A stretch of DNA of 64,000 bases from positions 29,569,029 to 29,633,028 of the forward strand of contig OX467083.1 of assembly GCA_950106755.1 (NCBI GenBank), read 5' to 3'. The translations under genes were made by a program, and so were the position numbers. Source of the DNA: Climacium dendroides. Taxonomy: Eukaryota > Streptophyta > Bryopsida > Hypnales > Climaciaceae. Under the pieces are notes generated by a model. It saw only the letters and a program-made list of their open reading frames with translations. It made no database searches and had not been told where the DNA came from. Positions 48,193 through 61,852 of the stretch are shown here, in pieces. The stretch's first letter is position 1; each line of letters opens with the position of its first letter.

Positions 48193-51100
48193 CTACTTGA
48201 GCAAGTTTTCAATGTCTTTGCCGACCTCTGCAACCTTTGCAACGGATGACTTGCATGCAGCTGTAGCCAAACTCCTCACATCCAGATCCACCGCTACACT
48301 CTTGACACTACCGGTATGAATCTGTGTCAACAAGGTCAACAAACAAGTAAGACTAATGTATACATCTCTCAAATTTCTAATTTGTATGAATCACGCCCAA
48401 TGCAGAGATCAGGTGAGAACTTTAAAAGAAGGTATCCTTTACAGCATCTGAGCTAATTTAACTGGGTAATTACATTCCTTGATACACCACTTCAATACTA
48501 GGGATGGATATGGAAGGAAATACCAGAGTTCCAAGAGCAACAAGGGCACGAAATCGCACTTCAACATCTGCTTCTTGAGCATCTGCCATCTGTATGTACA
48601 ACAATTGAAAAAGACAACAAATAAGCATAGAGCAGGGCACCGCCTTGCGAAGCATCAAATTACAGTGGAAAAACTTACACGATACCCCCAGGATAAAAGA
48701 ACTCATCCAGTACGAAGGGGAAACGTATGAGGTTGACAAAATCAATCTTAGGAACAAAGATTAGATGTCAAAACCAGAACAAGATTCAAGCAGAGATAAT
48801 AGAGAAGTAAGGACAATGAAGGAGACAACCATTAAGGATGAAATAACCACCTCTACAGCCGCAGATAGAGCCTGAATCTGTCCTTCCTCATCCTTGGCCT
48901 CCAACAACAACACCGAGTAGCTGCAGAATACAGTTCAAATCAGAAATTACACAAGAACGCATACAGTAAGCCTCATGAGTTCTTTCATAGCAGGAACACA
49001 CCGAACTATATCATGTAATCAAGTTCAAGTTAATCGACTCAAAAGACATAATGATGGATTTTTTTGAGAACTTACTTGAGAACCAAAGTAACAAAAGACA
49101 GCCGGACATTCTTGTTCATTGATGAGCAACATCCAGAAAAGAGGTCCAAAATCTGTGCCATGTACTCCATTGATTATGACATGCACATACTTCCTCGAGG
49201 TCAAAGGGAAAACAGAACGTGAAAGCTAAGATATTCTCCAAAAGGATATCTCTAATAGTCTCCTAAGAGTGATTTGACAGCTAAAAAGGGGAAACGAAAA
49301 GAAGGGATAAATATCACAAACCTCGCTTCGATTTTTTTCAGCCCAATTCCTCAAAACCGAGTGTTTGAATGCATTAACGGCAACCCGGGCGCTTGTGAGT
49401 AAGTTTGGAATTGCCACAGGCTCGCTAGTAGCCCGTCGTAAAGCTTCCAATAAAACATCTGCTAGACACTTCATGAGGTGAGCTTGAGTTTGTACTAAAA
49501 AACTAGAAATACAGAACTCAAATTCATGAATCGCAAAGCACAAGTCTTGAGATGCTGCTGGCCTCGCATACATTGCCTGACATCCATGAGGAAATAAATA
49601 TGGAAATAAGTCTGGAAGAATTCTAAATGCTATCGTAACTGGTAAAAACGTAAAGAGTGTACCGTTTCCAGTGGTAGTCTCATTGGCAAAGTAAGCAGCA
49701 CATTGTGGATGTAGAAGCATTATTCTCATCAGATCCAGAACTGCTCAAGTAAGTTCCAAATAAACAATCAAAACCTGCTTCTTTACGCATTGAAAAGGTG
49801 ATTTTTGGCAACTTCCATTCTCATACAAATGTTTCCAACGAATTGGAATGCCAGACCAACTATAAACAAACCACAATAAGGTGAGAACTTGTGGAGTATG
49901 CATACCAGGAAAGATGTTCTCTACAGGCCATCGTAGCACCATCTTTGAGAGCAATTTAAAGTCAACATCGGCAAATGATGAAGCATGATAACGTGACGAT
50001 TCTTTAAGGGTTGCAACCATAGCCTGAATCCGCAATGTATCTGCTTGGCTTAGTGCCAACTCCTTGTGCGCCTGAACATAGTCCTCAAGTCTTACAGAAA
50101 GAATACAATAACATTCCACCGAAAATATTGCATCCAATCATACAAACGTCAATAATTGAGAAATGAAGATACATTTTGTCTAATCATGATAGTAAACTAC
50201 TGCACACAAGCCTCAGAAAAGCTTCAATACGTCAAACTGGCCTACAAACCAGGACTCATTAGAAAAGTACCTCCACTGCTGACAATGAGGTGCTGAATTC
50301 AGTCAACTTCTTAGTAATGCCTTCAAATTGAGCAGCGTCAAAGAATAACATTCCTTTCTGAGAGGTGCAACATCTAAAATTGTTAGTATTTTTACGTCAG
50401 GTTTAGAGCAGTGGAGTAGTATTTGCCTCTACCGTCTTCTGACAAGAAAACAGGTTACAAAGAATAGACATTGAAATCCAACCCATGAATAGCACTGGAC
50501 TAGAAGGAAATTCAAAGAAGCAGGCGTTACGGTGCGAACCATTGGAACATGCTTGTAAACCGGTGTGACAGGTGTTGTAGTAATAGGCGTAGGGGCCGCA
50601 GATTCTGCCAGTGTGCAACAAAATCATTCAATAAGTGTAAAACATCTTTTCCAAAGCTACATCACTCATTCCGCAGCAATCAGGGACTAACTCATAACCA
50701 AGCAGATGGCGTTAACACATGACAACTATATCTGACTTAAACGCTCCTCTTTCTGCCTATGATTTGCAGACACCACCACCACTGGTGAAGGTGTCCAAAA
50801 CAAAACCTGGCCAACATACAAAAGATTGTGCAAAACAGCTGGTTGTACAAAATAGGCTACACCGTCACAGAGGGTGCAAATTATGATTGACGCAACTTAC
50901 TTGAAACTTGAGGTTGACGTGCTTGCTGACCAGGTACATAAGCATTTGCTGCATATTTAACAAAATCATACTCAGTCAGTTGTACAAAAACTGCCTGTAA
51001 ATGGTTTATCCAACTTGGCAACCAAATGGGTACTTGAGCATCACTTACCATGGAATAGGTAAGAAAACATGTTCCATTTTTGAAAGTGACTTACCACCAG

Positions 51101-54100
51101 TGTATGGGTCGACATAATTAGGATCAAAGCCTGTCGATGCAGTAGAACCGCCTGTATTTTGGAGGATAAATTCAACAACTTGCTGCCTGTAGCCAGGTGA
51201 CAATCCTTCATCCTCCAGCCACTTATCCGCAATGTCGTAAGGATTATCTACAACAGGTATTCATCAACAAACAAAAGATGGCTTCAGAATGAGTATCAAT
51301 TCTAGAAATCCAAACCTAACCAGAAAGGGCAAACATAAATCTTAAACAAAAAGGGCAAGTCAAGGCTTAACATGCAGTGAACTCCTGCAACCTAATTAAC
51401 TTGTGTCAAACTTACCTCCAACATTGTAAGGTAGCTTTCGGGTTGGTAAACCATCACCAATATCCACGTCAAACACTGCAACCACCATATACAATACCTC
51501 CATCAATACCTCTGCATGTAACTTGAAGGCATGAAACTGCATCATAGAAAGCCAATTAGCACAAGTAATCTACTGGGACAGACAACATACCATAATCGTA
51601 AGTAACGCCATGCAGGGTCTTGGTCTCAGCATTGTTTCCTGGTCCGTCTACCACTTCTCCAACCTACAAGGTTGATGATTACATTAGCAACAGTGATACT
51701 TCATCCTTCAGCACAGATTCAGACTCTTCACTACTGTAGCTCCTAAATCCTTCAATCTCGCATACTGCTAAAAAATGAAAAATAACAGATTTCAGCGAAG
51801 TACCTTATCCCACTTGTACTCATTCAGGTTCCAGGAGTAAGCAACCCCACTAGTACCCTCCCTCACAATCCGCGTTTGACCATTTTTAGTCCCTGAACAT
51901 TCACCCCAGAAATCAGTGTCAAGAAGAGACGTCTTTGCAAGAGAAAGGAACAGTGCACCACTTTCGAACTACAAGAACGGCGTACCTCTTATCCTAATAA
52001 AGACATTGATAAGGCATCAGAAACAAGCCATAAGACCGCACATACATTACCAGTACTGCACTAAAAGGAAAAAATTCAAAGACGAAGAGATTTTCCAGAT
52101 ATGCAATCAAATCTAATGGAAGCTAATGTGAGTTAATGATCACCTACCAGGTTCCTGCAGAGCTTCAACGCCCGGCAAGTCCTCCACCTTAACCCCTCCT
52201 ACTGTCTTTCTGAAAAATCGAAACCATAAGCATAGTGATTCATTCCATTTCTGTCTTTTTCTGTTGATTAATTCTACAGAATTGCCATATTTGTTGCAAA
52301 AATTTAAACATGTTTGAAGGTAGTCACCACTAGTACTGGAGAAGTCTAGAGTTATTATAAAGCAGAACCCATCATGGTACGCAAACACCAACGAAGGGAC
52401 AGGAAACCAACGCTGCAGATTTGCGAGATGATACGAGAGAAATAAATGCTTCCATCTCTTCAGTTGGAGCATATAGTTTTTTCTCACGAGTCCACACACG
52501 GGCCACACCATCTGAGCATGCTGTAACCAAATCTCCATTTGGCAGGAAGGCCACATCCCAAACACAGCCTGGGTGCTCTATGCTCTGGACACAAACGCCC
52601 CCTACAAACAAAATTGACTAACGTAAGCCAGAATTCATATAAAAACCCCAAATCCCACCGCTGTCCGTCCAAAAAGCGCGCTAATTGGGTCATAGAAATG
52701 GCATGAAGGGAACTTAACAGTTCGTTTTATTTTAAAATAACTAGTTCCTCTTGCTTGGTGCAAAACATCAAATGAAGGTGCAAGAACCTCTCCAAATTTT
52801 GGCGAAGCCGTCTTCGCTTCCAGATGCTATGTTACCGGAAGAGTGAGCAGAAACAGAGTACACAATTGCAGTGTGGCCCACTAACTCCAACAGCTGCTCT
52901 CCACTCAAAGCCCACAACCTCACCGACCTGTGATATCACGAACCCACAATCATGAAAATCCAGCTCTAAGGTGTATCAAGCAGACCGAGTGAGTGCCTTC
53001 AATGTGGATTATTTCCATAAATTGAAAATCCCATAATTGCGGTCATATTCCACGATAATTGCTATTTCATGGCTATAAAAACTGACCTAGTTCGAGTATG
53101 TAGCAGCATATTACTAGAATAATTCTCCAACAGTAAGTTATAGCAACTGACAAAATGCCTTAGGTAGAGACTTACCCATCATGTGATGCAGAAACTATTC
53201 CAACGCTGGGCATTATTGCAAGGCCACGAACAGTATCTGTAGACGATCATCCAAGCTCAGAACAGTAAGATCTTTAAGGCAATCAATGACTTACAAAGCT
53301 CACCATCATGATTATTTGTGTCTGACCAACTGCTTGGAAGACCTCACTCTTACTTCGCGCATCCATGGTCAAGCCATTCAATCTTATTAGATGCGGTAGT
53401 AATTGCAGCCTCTAAAACATGAAAAAGATTTCCTGTTTTGGGGTGTGTAACGAAATGCTCTCAAGAACGTTCCAAGAATGTTAACCTTAAGAGGCGAGAA
53501 ACTGCTTCCGAGGTAAGAGGTGCCTCTAAAAAAGTGATCCTCCAAAAGACCACAAAGACTAACAGAAGACAGCATTCTATTCCCTTGTTTCTAAAATCAG
53601 TTCAGGCTAATCAACACATCTGTGTCAGCAATGCAACACTATGGCCCAAGTTGTTGTTTTTCAAGCTAAATAATCGCTATAAAAGTGACGACAAACCTGT
53701 GTGGCCACGGATTGTGCTAACACACGTTGAACCTCGCCATAATTTCATAGATGTATCACTCGAGCCTGTCATAACTTCACCGCTAGGCAATGGAAGCACC
53801 GCTTGAACAGGACCATCATGACCTTGCAAAACCTCGACAACTTGCCCATTCCGCCACCTCCGCACTGTGCTGCGATCCATGGCCAGAACCAAGTAAAGCC
53901 ACTCGTCAGTGAGCTATTAAACACTAAACACCACACAATCCTACAAAGTGACTCGAACAGAGCAGGATCCGCTTAGTCCAACTACATCAAGCCGTTGATC
54001 AACGTTGCAGGTTGCGTTTCAAAGTGGAAAAAAATACAGAAAATGCAAATCATGAGAGGGATGCCATCAAAATAACGATACCTGTCAACGGATGCAGATA

Positions 54101-55810
54101 AGATATCACCATTGGAGTCAACAGCTACGTCGCTGACTTGTAGTTTATGTCCTTTCATATCATTCGCAATGGCAGCTTTCTCGAGATCCCATACCAAGAC
54201 ACGAGTATCCATTCCTCCAGACACTAGACCTCCGGCGGGTAGAGATTCAGTCGGTGGAATCCAAGCCACAGTGCCCACGAAATTCGTATGTCCAAATAAT
54301 GTCTTGTCTAAGTTATACTCTCTCTCGCCTTGTTTGGAGTCCCAAATCCGCACAGACTTGTCTCTCGAGCCTGTTGCAATGACTCCATCATGAGATACTC
54401 CTAAACCTCGAACCTGTTGAGAAGAGCAATCAATGGCGTGAGCTTCAAAGCAATTTCCAAATTTGTGCATGGACTTTCCAATATAAAATTTCAGATAAAT
54501 CGTCTGACTATCAAGTCAACTAGCACCTGTTCTCGAAGACAAGGCTAACCTTTCTCGAAGGTCTCGAATAGCAGAAGAATATACTTAGATCATCAGCCTG
54601 TATTAAAATCCAGCTTTCTAAACACAGATTGGAGTTCTTAATGAACTTGAAGAAGACAATATCTCAAGTTCAGTAATTAAAAGAATTCGGAACCTAATTC
54701 ACGTCAAACATTTGAACAATAATCTTGTTCGTTTCAAAATGGTAGCGGGCAGAACCTCTGTACAAGTCTAAAAATTAGACAATTCTTCATCTCATAAGTA
54801 GTATTTACTTGACTGTTTTGAACATGAGAACCGATTTGATTAAGCATTGAAGTACTAATTTGAGATATGGAATAACTCCAGAACACAAATAATAAACCCT
54901 AAACCTAAATCTGCAAATCAAGACCCCTGCTCGATTACGACGACGATTGGAAACTGTGGATTCAAAAATGAAAGCAGCAATGAAAACCACGCCAATCGAG
55001 ACGAAAAAGCAGAACTCACTACAGGATCAGTCGCTAGAAGAGTTCTTATCAAGCAAGAGGGTGCACAAAAGCAATAAGTCAATGTCCAGCCATTGAACTC
55101 GAATCTTATTTTCCTTCAGCCTCACAGCAAGCAACATCCTCAGTAAAGGTCTAAAACTAAAACACTTCCTCGTATCACGAGAGCTACTGTATTGATTTGG
55201 ATCTTCTGAGCTTGAGATTGAAGCGAACCGATTTGAACAAACGTCGAAGATGAATTTAAAATTGCAATAAACTAAACCTACAGTACTCAAATAATAAACC
55301 CTAATTCTAACTCGGTATATCAAGATCCCTGCTGGAATGCGACGATGATTGGAAATCGAGTCAAAAATAAGATCAGCAATGAAAACCACGCCAATCAAGA
55401 CAAAACAAACTCGCTTCCTCCTCATCGTACTGTCTTGACATCAATCTTCAGAGATTGAGACTGAAGAGAACCTATTAAATAACTTCAAAGTACTAATTTG
55501 GATTGCGATATAGTAAACCTCCAAAATTCAAACATAAACCCTAACCCTAAATCTTCATGTCAACGATCCGTGTTTAATTGCGACGATGATTGGAAATCGT
55601 AGATTCAAAATGAGAACAAGAAACTATGGATATGCAAAAATTGAGACAAAAAAATTAGAATCAATTCAGGACCGGAGGCAATAAGAGTTCGCATCAAGGC
55701 AGATGGTGCAAAGAAGCAATAAAATAATTTTAAAAACTAGAAGAGCTTACATCTTCCTCATGACCAAAGAGTTGGCATCGAAGCGTATACTGCGGTGACT
55801 CCTCCCCCAT
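48193..55810 (-). CDS. PLAA: PLAA/DOA1 (Ufd3) orthologue: WD40-PFU-PUL protein, CDC48 cofactor
   Basis: Twenty-one exons (minus strand) join in frame to 775 aa: 55810-55751, 54413-54082, 53869-53697, 53236-53176, 52927-52788, 52601-52412, 52209-52148, 51892-51804, 51663-51591, 51475-51416, 51247-51095, 50948-50901, 50604-50540, 50357-50271, 50083-49906, 49740-49663, 49458-49322, 49152-49076, 48920-48851, 48589-48524 and 48321-48193. All introns are GT-AG. Residues 10-300 are WD40 repeats (SRDKSVRIWD, GHDGPVQAV, SASHDGSVRLW). Residues 345-460 are the PFU domain (VREGTSGVAYSW, YDYVFDVDIGDG), followed by a Thr/Pro-rich linker. Residues 500-772 are the PUL domain of armadillo-like repeats (FPVLDLMRIMLLHP, NVRLSFVTLVL, VRFRALVALGTL). 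In yeast and animals the WD40 and PFU parts bind ubiquitin and PUL binds the tail of CDC48/p97, serving ubiquitin recycling and membrane-protein turnover. Length matches the family. The least certain junction is the acceptor at 50083. The start MGEESPQYTLRCQLFGHEED fits the family N-terminus. Confidence 0.95.
54813..55740 (-). repeat. Threefold imperfect repeat in intron 1 of PLAA
   Basis: Three related units share AATAAACCCTAA (54891, 55293; CATAAACCCTAA at 55533), then CGACGATGATTGGAAA and AATGAAAACCACGCCAATC or its decayed form. Spacing is about 402 and 240 bp. The two short minus-strand frames in this intron (54805-54990, 55027-55425) come from these units and are not genes. Confidence 0.75.
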
Positions 55811-57904
55811 GGCTTCGACACCGCGCACCAAAACGCAAACAAAATGTTCAACTACCCTCACAGGCGGAGATATTCAAGCCAAACTATGCAAACATCAGTA
55901 TCTACTTGAAGAAGAGGAAGAGTGGAATGCGACGATAGCGCCTCGATCGACAATTGAAGTCGAAATTGGGAGAGTTGGCAATTGGGGGCGACGGTGGAGA
56001 TGGCAAAACTCGTCCTTCAGAAGGACGAAGGAGGTTCTAGACTCGGAATGATTGTGACGGACTGATTTTTGGATGAATGATAAATACAGGATGAATGCTT
56101 ACGTCCATCCATTACGTTAGGCTTTTTGTTTTGTTTGTTATATTGAGATCTTGTGGACCGTGAGTCCTTGGATCGAGTTCTTGGTACTATCATGAAGCCC
56201 TCAACAAGGAAGAGTGCATGGGTTTTGTTTCATGGCATTCTGACTCATGGTGTAAAAGTTATGCATTTTTGAGTAATTTTTTAATTAAAAAATGTGAAAA
56301 TCACTTTCACTTACATTTTGTCTATGGCAACAGCACAGGGCACACTAGTCAATTTGAACTTTGCATCTTTGTTTCAATGCCTTCGAGGGGATTTAAAGTA
56401 AGAGGTCCATAAACCATGTCCTTTGAACTTACCTAACTCATTAATGACAAGAATAGATATTTCAAGGAATATGTTATGCATTCTTAAATAGGGAACACAT
56501 TTAGAGCATGAATTGATATGGACCTCCCACCTTAGAAGTTTGCCATTGTTGCTAAGGTTGCCTTTTGTTAAAATGGAAGGCCTAACCAAAGTTGAATATC
56601 ACATGACTAAATTAGTAAATGAAATTTTTAGAAATTGATTCCTTTTTCATTTTCAAACTTCTATATTTGGCTTGTTGTACACACATAATGTTTCATTTAT
56701 ACTTGTACAATTAGTTTTGGAAGACATGGTGGAAACCAAAAATCATGGACACAAGTACAATAGCAATTAAAAATAGAACTTTTCGAAATTGAAATTATAT
56801 TGGGGATGATCATTCTTTACATCTTCTAATGTCTATATTTTTTGATATATACCTCTAATACTTAATTTGGTTGAAATGTTGAACAAATATGTGTATAATT
56901 AATCTAGAAAAGTATATTGTACTCCATTAAACTATCAAATATATATATTTCTAAGAGATAAAAGTAAAAAGCATGGTTGAATCTTAGGTGAGACTTAAGA
57001 AATAATTCTAATGTATAGGCTTATATGAGAGGTGTTTTTGAGTACATAGTCAATGGTGTGACAAAGCCTCAATTAACAACTTGAAGTTATATCTGTATCT
57101 TTATCTATATATCTTAATCTATATAGATATAGATATAGATTAAAATTAAGATTATAGACCTAGTTGGATTCTTCATTTTCATTTTATTTCACTTCTAGTG
57201 ACCCCCAACTTTTGAACAACTTATTGATGTTGTTTTGGAAGAGATAATGTTCACAAATAGCAAAGGATCTTGTTTCATTAGCATTTTCAAAGTTCCATGA
57301 CAAAGTTGTATTTGAATTGGAAAAACGTAAAGAATTGATTTGTGTTTAGCAACAACATTTCTAAAAAGAAAAACAACATACAATTTTAAATAGGTCTAAA
57401 ATTATAAATGTAGAGCAAGTAAAGAGGATTCACTTCAAATACCCATGTAATGCAAAGGAAGTTGATTCCTCATTTTATCTTATTATTGTAGTCAACAAGA
57501 AGGTCAATCACTTATAATTGAAGTAACATTAGTTCACAGTCTTGTCTAGTGTTGGGCAAGGGTATGGGTGTAACCCTAGTATCATACATGTTCTCAACAA
57601 TGTTATGGACACTCCAAATTCATTTGTTGTAAATTCTAAGATATGGTGATAAGAAACAATATTGTAGCAGTAACACTCTTTGTAAAGTACCATGGTTAAT
57701 AACCTACTTTGGAGGTTTCAATTTTCAATAATTGAAGTATATCTTAGTGCCATCAAGAATATAAAGAAATATTATGAGTATCATTATTACTATGTTTGCA
57801 CTGGTATATGACATCAAAGTCCACTAATCAATAGGTGGAGAGGTTATTTTTATAATGAAATCTATTATCCATTATAAATCCTCAAAGTGTATGGGACAAT
57901 TTGA
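55811..57904. other. PLAA upstream region and AT-rich DNA
   Basis: The first ~250 bp past the PLAA start codon are less AT-rich and probably include its 5' leader and promoter on the minus strand; no core promoter element is decisive. The rest is AT-rich without recognised features, apart from an ATATAGATATAGATATAG simple repeat near 57115-57140. Confidence 0.45.
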
Positions 57905-58360
57905 AAATGAGAGCTTGATCACTCATTATCAAAAATTAGGAATTGTATTTAATGTAGAGCTTTAAACCTCATTTTAATATAATATATTATCTTTTTTTTC
58001 TAAATTTTGGACTAAAAAAAGTTGGATAAATCAATCTAATTTTACTTACAAAAATCCATTTGAGATTTAGAATCTTAAGCTTAAAGTTATGAACATAATT
58101 CAAAGAGGATGTTTGAAAATGTTAAAAAAAATGTTCCTCCCAACCTTTCTCTGAATTATGTCCATAACTTTTGATTGGAGGCTCTAAATTTCAAATGAAT
58201 TTTTGAAAATGAAATTTAGATTTAATTAACAACTTTTTTTAGTTCAAAATATTTTGAAAAAAATTATTCTACTATGCCAAAGTAAGGTCTGAAGTTTTAC
58301 ATTAAACACAATTCTTGCTTTTGACTTAACTAAATCATGAATGGTTGAGCTTTTACTAAA
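57905..58360. mobile_element. ~455-bp foldback (long inverted repeat) element
   Basis: Arms of about 210 bp meet near 58125. Paired blocks are AGGAATTGTATTTAATGTA with TACATTAAACACAATTCTTG, GACTAAAAAAAGTTG with AACTTTTTTTAGTTC, and AAGTTATGAACATAATTCA with TGAATTATGTCCATAACTT. The arms are about 75-80% complementary, so the element is old. No clear TSD or coding content. Confidence 0.75.
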
Positions 58361-59612
58361 CTTAATTTGTTTATCCTACATGGGTTGTTTTACTTCTTAC
58401 CACCCCACTTGTATAAAAAGATTGTGCATACATCCAACGTTCTACAATGTATTTTAGTAAGCAATGCTAAGGACAAAGTCCAACTTGATTTGGATTTCAT
58501 TCATTTTACTTACCTTAAAATCATTGAGTGATACCATTGTGTATAACATATTGATATGCATATCCTAGAGGTTGACCTTATACCAGTCTGTTGGTGGAAT
58601 TACAAAATTCATATTCATATTGATATTAATATGTGTCTATTGAAATCATTTTCAATCTCAGTACCCTCTTTGTCACTTGTTATTATCTAAAATTCTAAAC
58701 CAGTACTCAACTAAGCTTAGGGTCGTTTTCCACCTGGCCTTATGTAGGAGTGCCAGTCTTTGGGTAAGCACAAGGATTCAAAATATCCCATTCCATTTCA
58801 TACATGTACATCAGTGGGGCAATCTAAGCACAGTAGGATTAGCAGTAAATTTTAGTAGCCGTTCAAGATGCCATTTTCCCATCACAATTAGCATGTGCAC
58901 AGAGGGGATTGCGGAACGTTGTATTCACACATCTATTGCCTAGCACTGTAGTGGGGTATTCGTAGTGCAGACAAAGTCGCTGGCAACTACAATAAGTACG
59001 TGATGATGTAGGTGAGTGCCTTGCTCGCAACTTGTCTTGTGCAACATTTTGAAAGTAAGAATTAGTAGCAGATGTGTTTTGGCGGGCTTGTGATGTGAAT
59101 AGCTAATGTTCATGGTACATCCATAGATTTCTATTGCAACAGATTCTTTGGACAGGATTGAGAAGCAATATTGCGAAGAAGAATGAAGTTGGAGGTAGTT
59201 GAGAGTTGTGTACTTCAAGACGCGGTTGTTTAATGTGGCAGTGGGAGCTGTGCACACTCCGGAACTAGCACTTGTCCACTAGTTCCTAGGTATGTTTATA
59301 AAACGTTCGTGGTTTTTTTGATGGCATCTTTAATGGACGCCAAGTGAACATAGTGAAATTCCATGGTTGTACAATAGGTGCAAGCATGACGTAGTCCGAC
59401 TTGTAGGACTTTGGTAGTATTCAATAGGTTGTGAAGGGAAATCCTTTGAACAAACGTCGTCCTGCAAATGCTTGTACATGTTCTACACTTAAGAATGGCA
59501 TCCTATTTCAATGGACTTGAATGCTGCTACAAACATAGCATTTCCCTTTGCATTTTTTTTGCATTGTATTTGTTACTAAGGTCCTCAAACTTCGATTTGT
59601 ATGTTTATGTAA
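58361..59612. other. Region left of the Harbinger transposase
   Basis: It probably contains the left end of the Harbinger element, but no terminal repeat could be paired with the right side. The frames at 58677-58943 and 58940-59257 have no family features. Confidence 0.4.
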
Positions 59613-60875
59613 ATGGACCCTTTGCAAAGTTCGACAATGGCAGTAGCGTTTCTAGTGTGGTTGCTATTAGTCCTCTTACACGGCAGCGGCCTAGTGCTTG
59701 TACTTGCGTTATCGGAAGCAGAAGATGAAGAAGAGGACCTTGCAACATTGTGCACCTTCAACTCTAGAAGGCAACCTTCAAAGACAACAACTTTACTTCT
59801 AAATACGTACTACAATTTTAGTCTCTGTGCATCCTTAAATGTTTTCTACGATGATGTGCGATATTGGATGAAACCCCGATCTACAACTTGGTTTTTAAGG
59901 TTTCTACTACAACAATATAACAACATACGATAGGTATCCATGTTCTACATGACTAAGGCTGTTGTGTTTGAACTTACTAAAGTATTGAGGCCTCATATTG
60001 AGGAGAAGAACACTATTTATCGCTTGGTTGTTTCTGTACTTGTCCAAGTTGTGTGCACATTATTCAAATTAGCTCATGGTGCAAACTTCACAATGTGCAG
60101 TGAAATATTTGTCATAGGAAGAAATACAGTTTGCAAGATACTTCAAGAGGTTGTGCATGCCATTAATGACACACTGTGGTATGACATAGTATGGCCGCAA
60201 AGAAAACATGTACGACACACGCAGCAAAAACTCATAGGGCTGTGTTCGTTGCCTACTATCGTCGGAACACTTGACGGTATGCACGTCTCCATTTCAAAAC
60301 CACGGTTTGCAGCGGTCGACTATTTCTACTTTAAAACTAGTGGATTTAGCATCAGTTGCCACGTTGTAGTGGATAGCGATAAGTGTTTTCTGGATCTCTA
60401 TGTGGGCATGCCTGGTTCCACAAATGATAGTTGCATGTTGCAGAGATCCTTACTTTAACATTTAGCAACGCATGACAATTTATTCAGCGTTGTTGTGTCT
60501 ATCGACGGTTTCACACCGTACGTCATTGCCGATTCAGGATACCCTTTACTATCGTGGTTGATTATTCTATATCGAGAAACAACTAATCTATCTCTGGCGG
60601 AGGCTTTGCTGAATAGGAAGCTCAAAAAGGTTGTTGCGTAATAGGACAATGCCTTTGGCATTTTGAAGCAAATTTTTCGGGAGTTGTTAGGGAAATCAAG
60701 TTTGGATGTGTCTTTCTTACCATACATCATTGTCTATTATATCATCCTACACAACGTTTTGCTAGAGCAATCCCATGAAGAAATTGAAGAGTTCTTTCAC
60801 ATACCTCAAACCAAAGGTGTGCATGACGAGCTTGTTTGTGCACGTCCTCTTCATAAACATTGTGCTCAACAATAA
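59613..60875 (+). pseudogene. PIF/Harbinger (HARBI1/ALP1-like) transposase pseudogene
   Basis: One uninterrupted frame register carries the DDE superfamily endonuclease fold. Helical N-terminal text (RSTTWFLRFLLQQY, RPHIEEKNTIYRL, CTLFKLAHGANF) is followed by the first catalytic Asp in GTLDGMH (codon 60273), the second Asp in MPGSTND (codon 60426), VIADSGYPLLSW, and the third motif region DNAFGILKQIFREL, where the usual Glu is Asp. Four in-frame stops break it: 59931, 60456, 60639 and 60642. There is no frameshift, so the decay is mostly base substitution. The enzyme would have cut and joined element ends with a TTA/TAA target preference. Its partner protein is on the opposite strand at 62787-61853. 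The start codon is uncertain; the recognisable domain begins near 59850. Confidence 0.88.
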
Positions 60876-61852
60876 GAAGACAGTTCAGCTACAATATAAG
60901 GACTAGAAAAGCGATGCTCACTTAGCATGTACCTGTCAACACAGAGGGCAGATTAGCCTTTTTGATGCAAGTTTGTTTTCATTGTGCTTTGGAGTTGCGC
61001 AATCTTGTCATCACTGTTAGACAGTTGCTAATATGCTCTGTTGTTGTCACTATTTCAGCTATGACAACCAACTTATAGAAGAAAGCTCCATAAACTAAGG
61101 TCCAAAATTGTTGTTTATTTTTTGGCATTAATGCTTGTACATAGACGTGGTTGTGCACCTCCTGCATCAACAATTGTTGCTTCAAAGTAGTTGTACTGCA
61201 GTGGGGGATGTACAATTCCTCTTATTTCTGCTAGTTGTCAGTATATCTAGTTTACCATGTAGTTTTACATTTAGTACTAATGACGATGCCATAGTTCACC
61301 ATGTCTGACATGCACTCCGTAAATCACTAGCCCTAAAAAGTTTGCATCGCTAGGTTTAGAAGTTTGTACTACCTGTATATGCTTTAGAGAAGATGGCAAT
61401 GTACAGTCTACCTTTTCCGACCTCTGTGGGTATGTAGAGATAAGTCAGTAAAACCAATGAACTACAACAAAGTGTTTGGGCCTTCATATACTACGCATGG
61501 TTCCAGCGCAAAGCTATGGCATACATGTTCAAATGTTGCAAGACAACAGACAATGGGAAGGCAAAGGAGCTCTTCAGACTAGACGGTCAAAAGGAGGGAG
61601 GAGCATCAGCCACACGGCTCAGGTTGCATGTCATCGTCCATTGCAGCGTTTGTCTCAATCGACATAGTGTCTGGTGCGTTGATGGCAAGTCTCATGCAAG
61701 TCCAGGGCCGCAACCACTTTCTCTATTTTGGGATTGATAGTGTTGCCATTGCTTGTGTTGTAGTTGATAGTCTCGGTAGCTAATGTAGTCACATAGGATA
61801 AGCCCCGGCTTAATACAGCAATCAGATGCGATAAGCAACTGACCATTTTAGC
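60876..61852. other. Spacer between the two Harbinger genes
   Basis: It lies between the 3' ends of the convergent pseudogenes. No coding evidence; the small frames at 60979-61215, 61476-61667 and 61516-61737 lack motifs. Confidence 0.5.

Noticed and set aside
48479..48730. Plus-strand frames across the PLAA gene
   Set aside because: They lie opposite confirmed minus-strand exons and introns and show no motifs.
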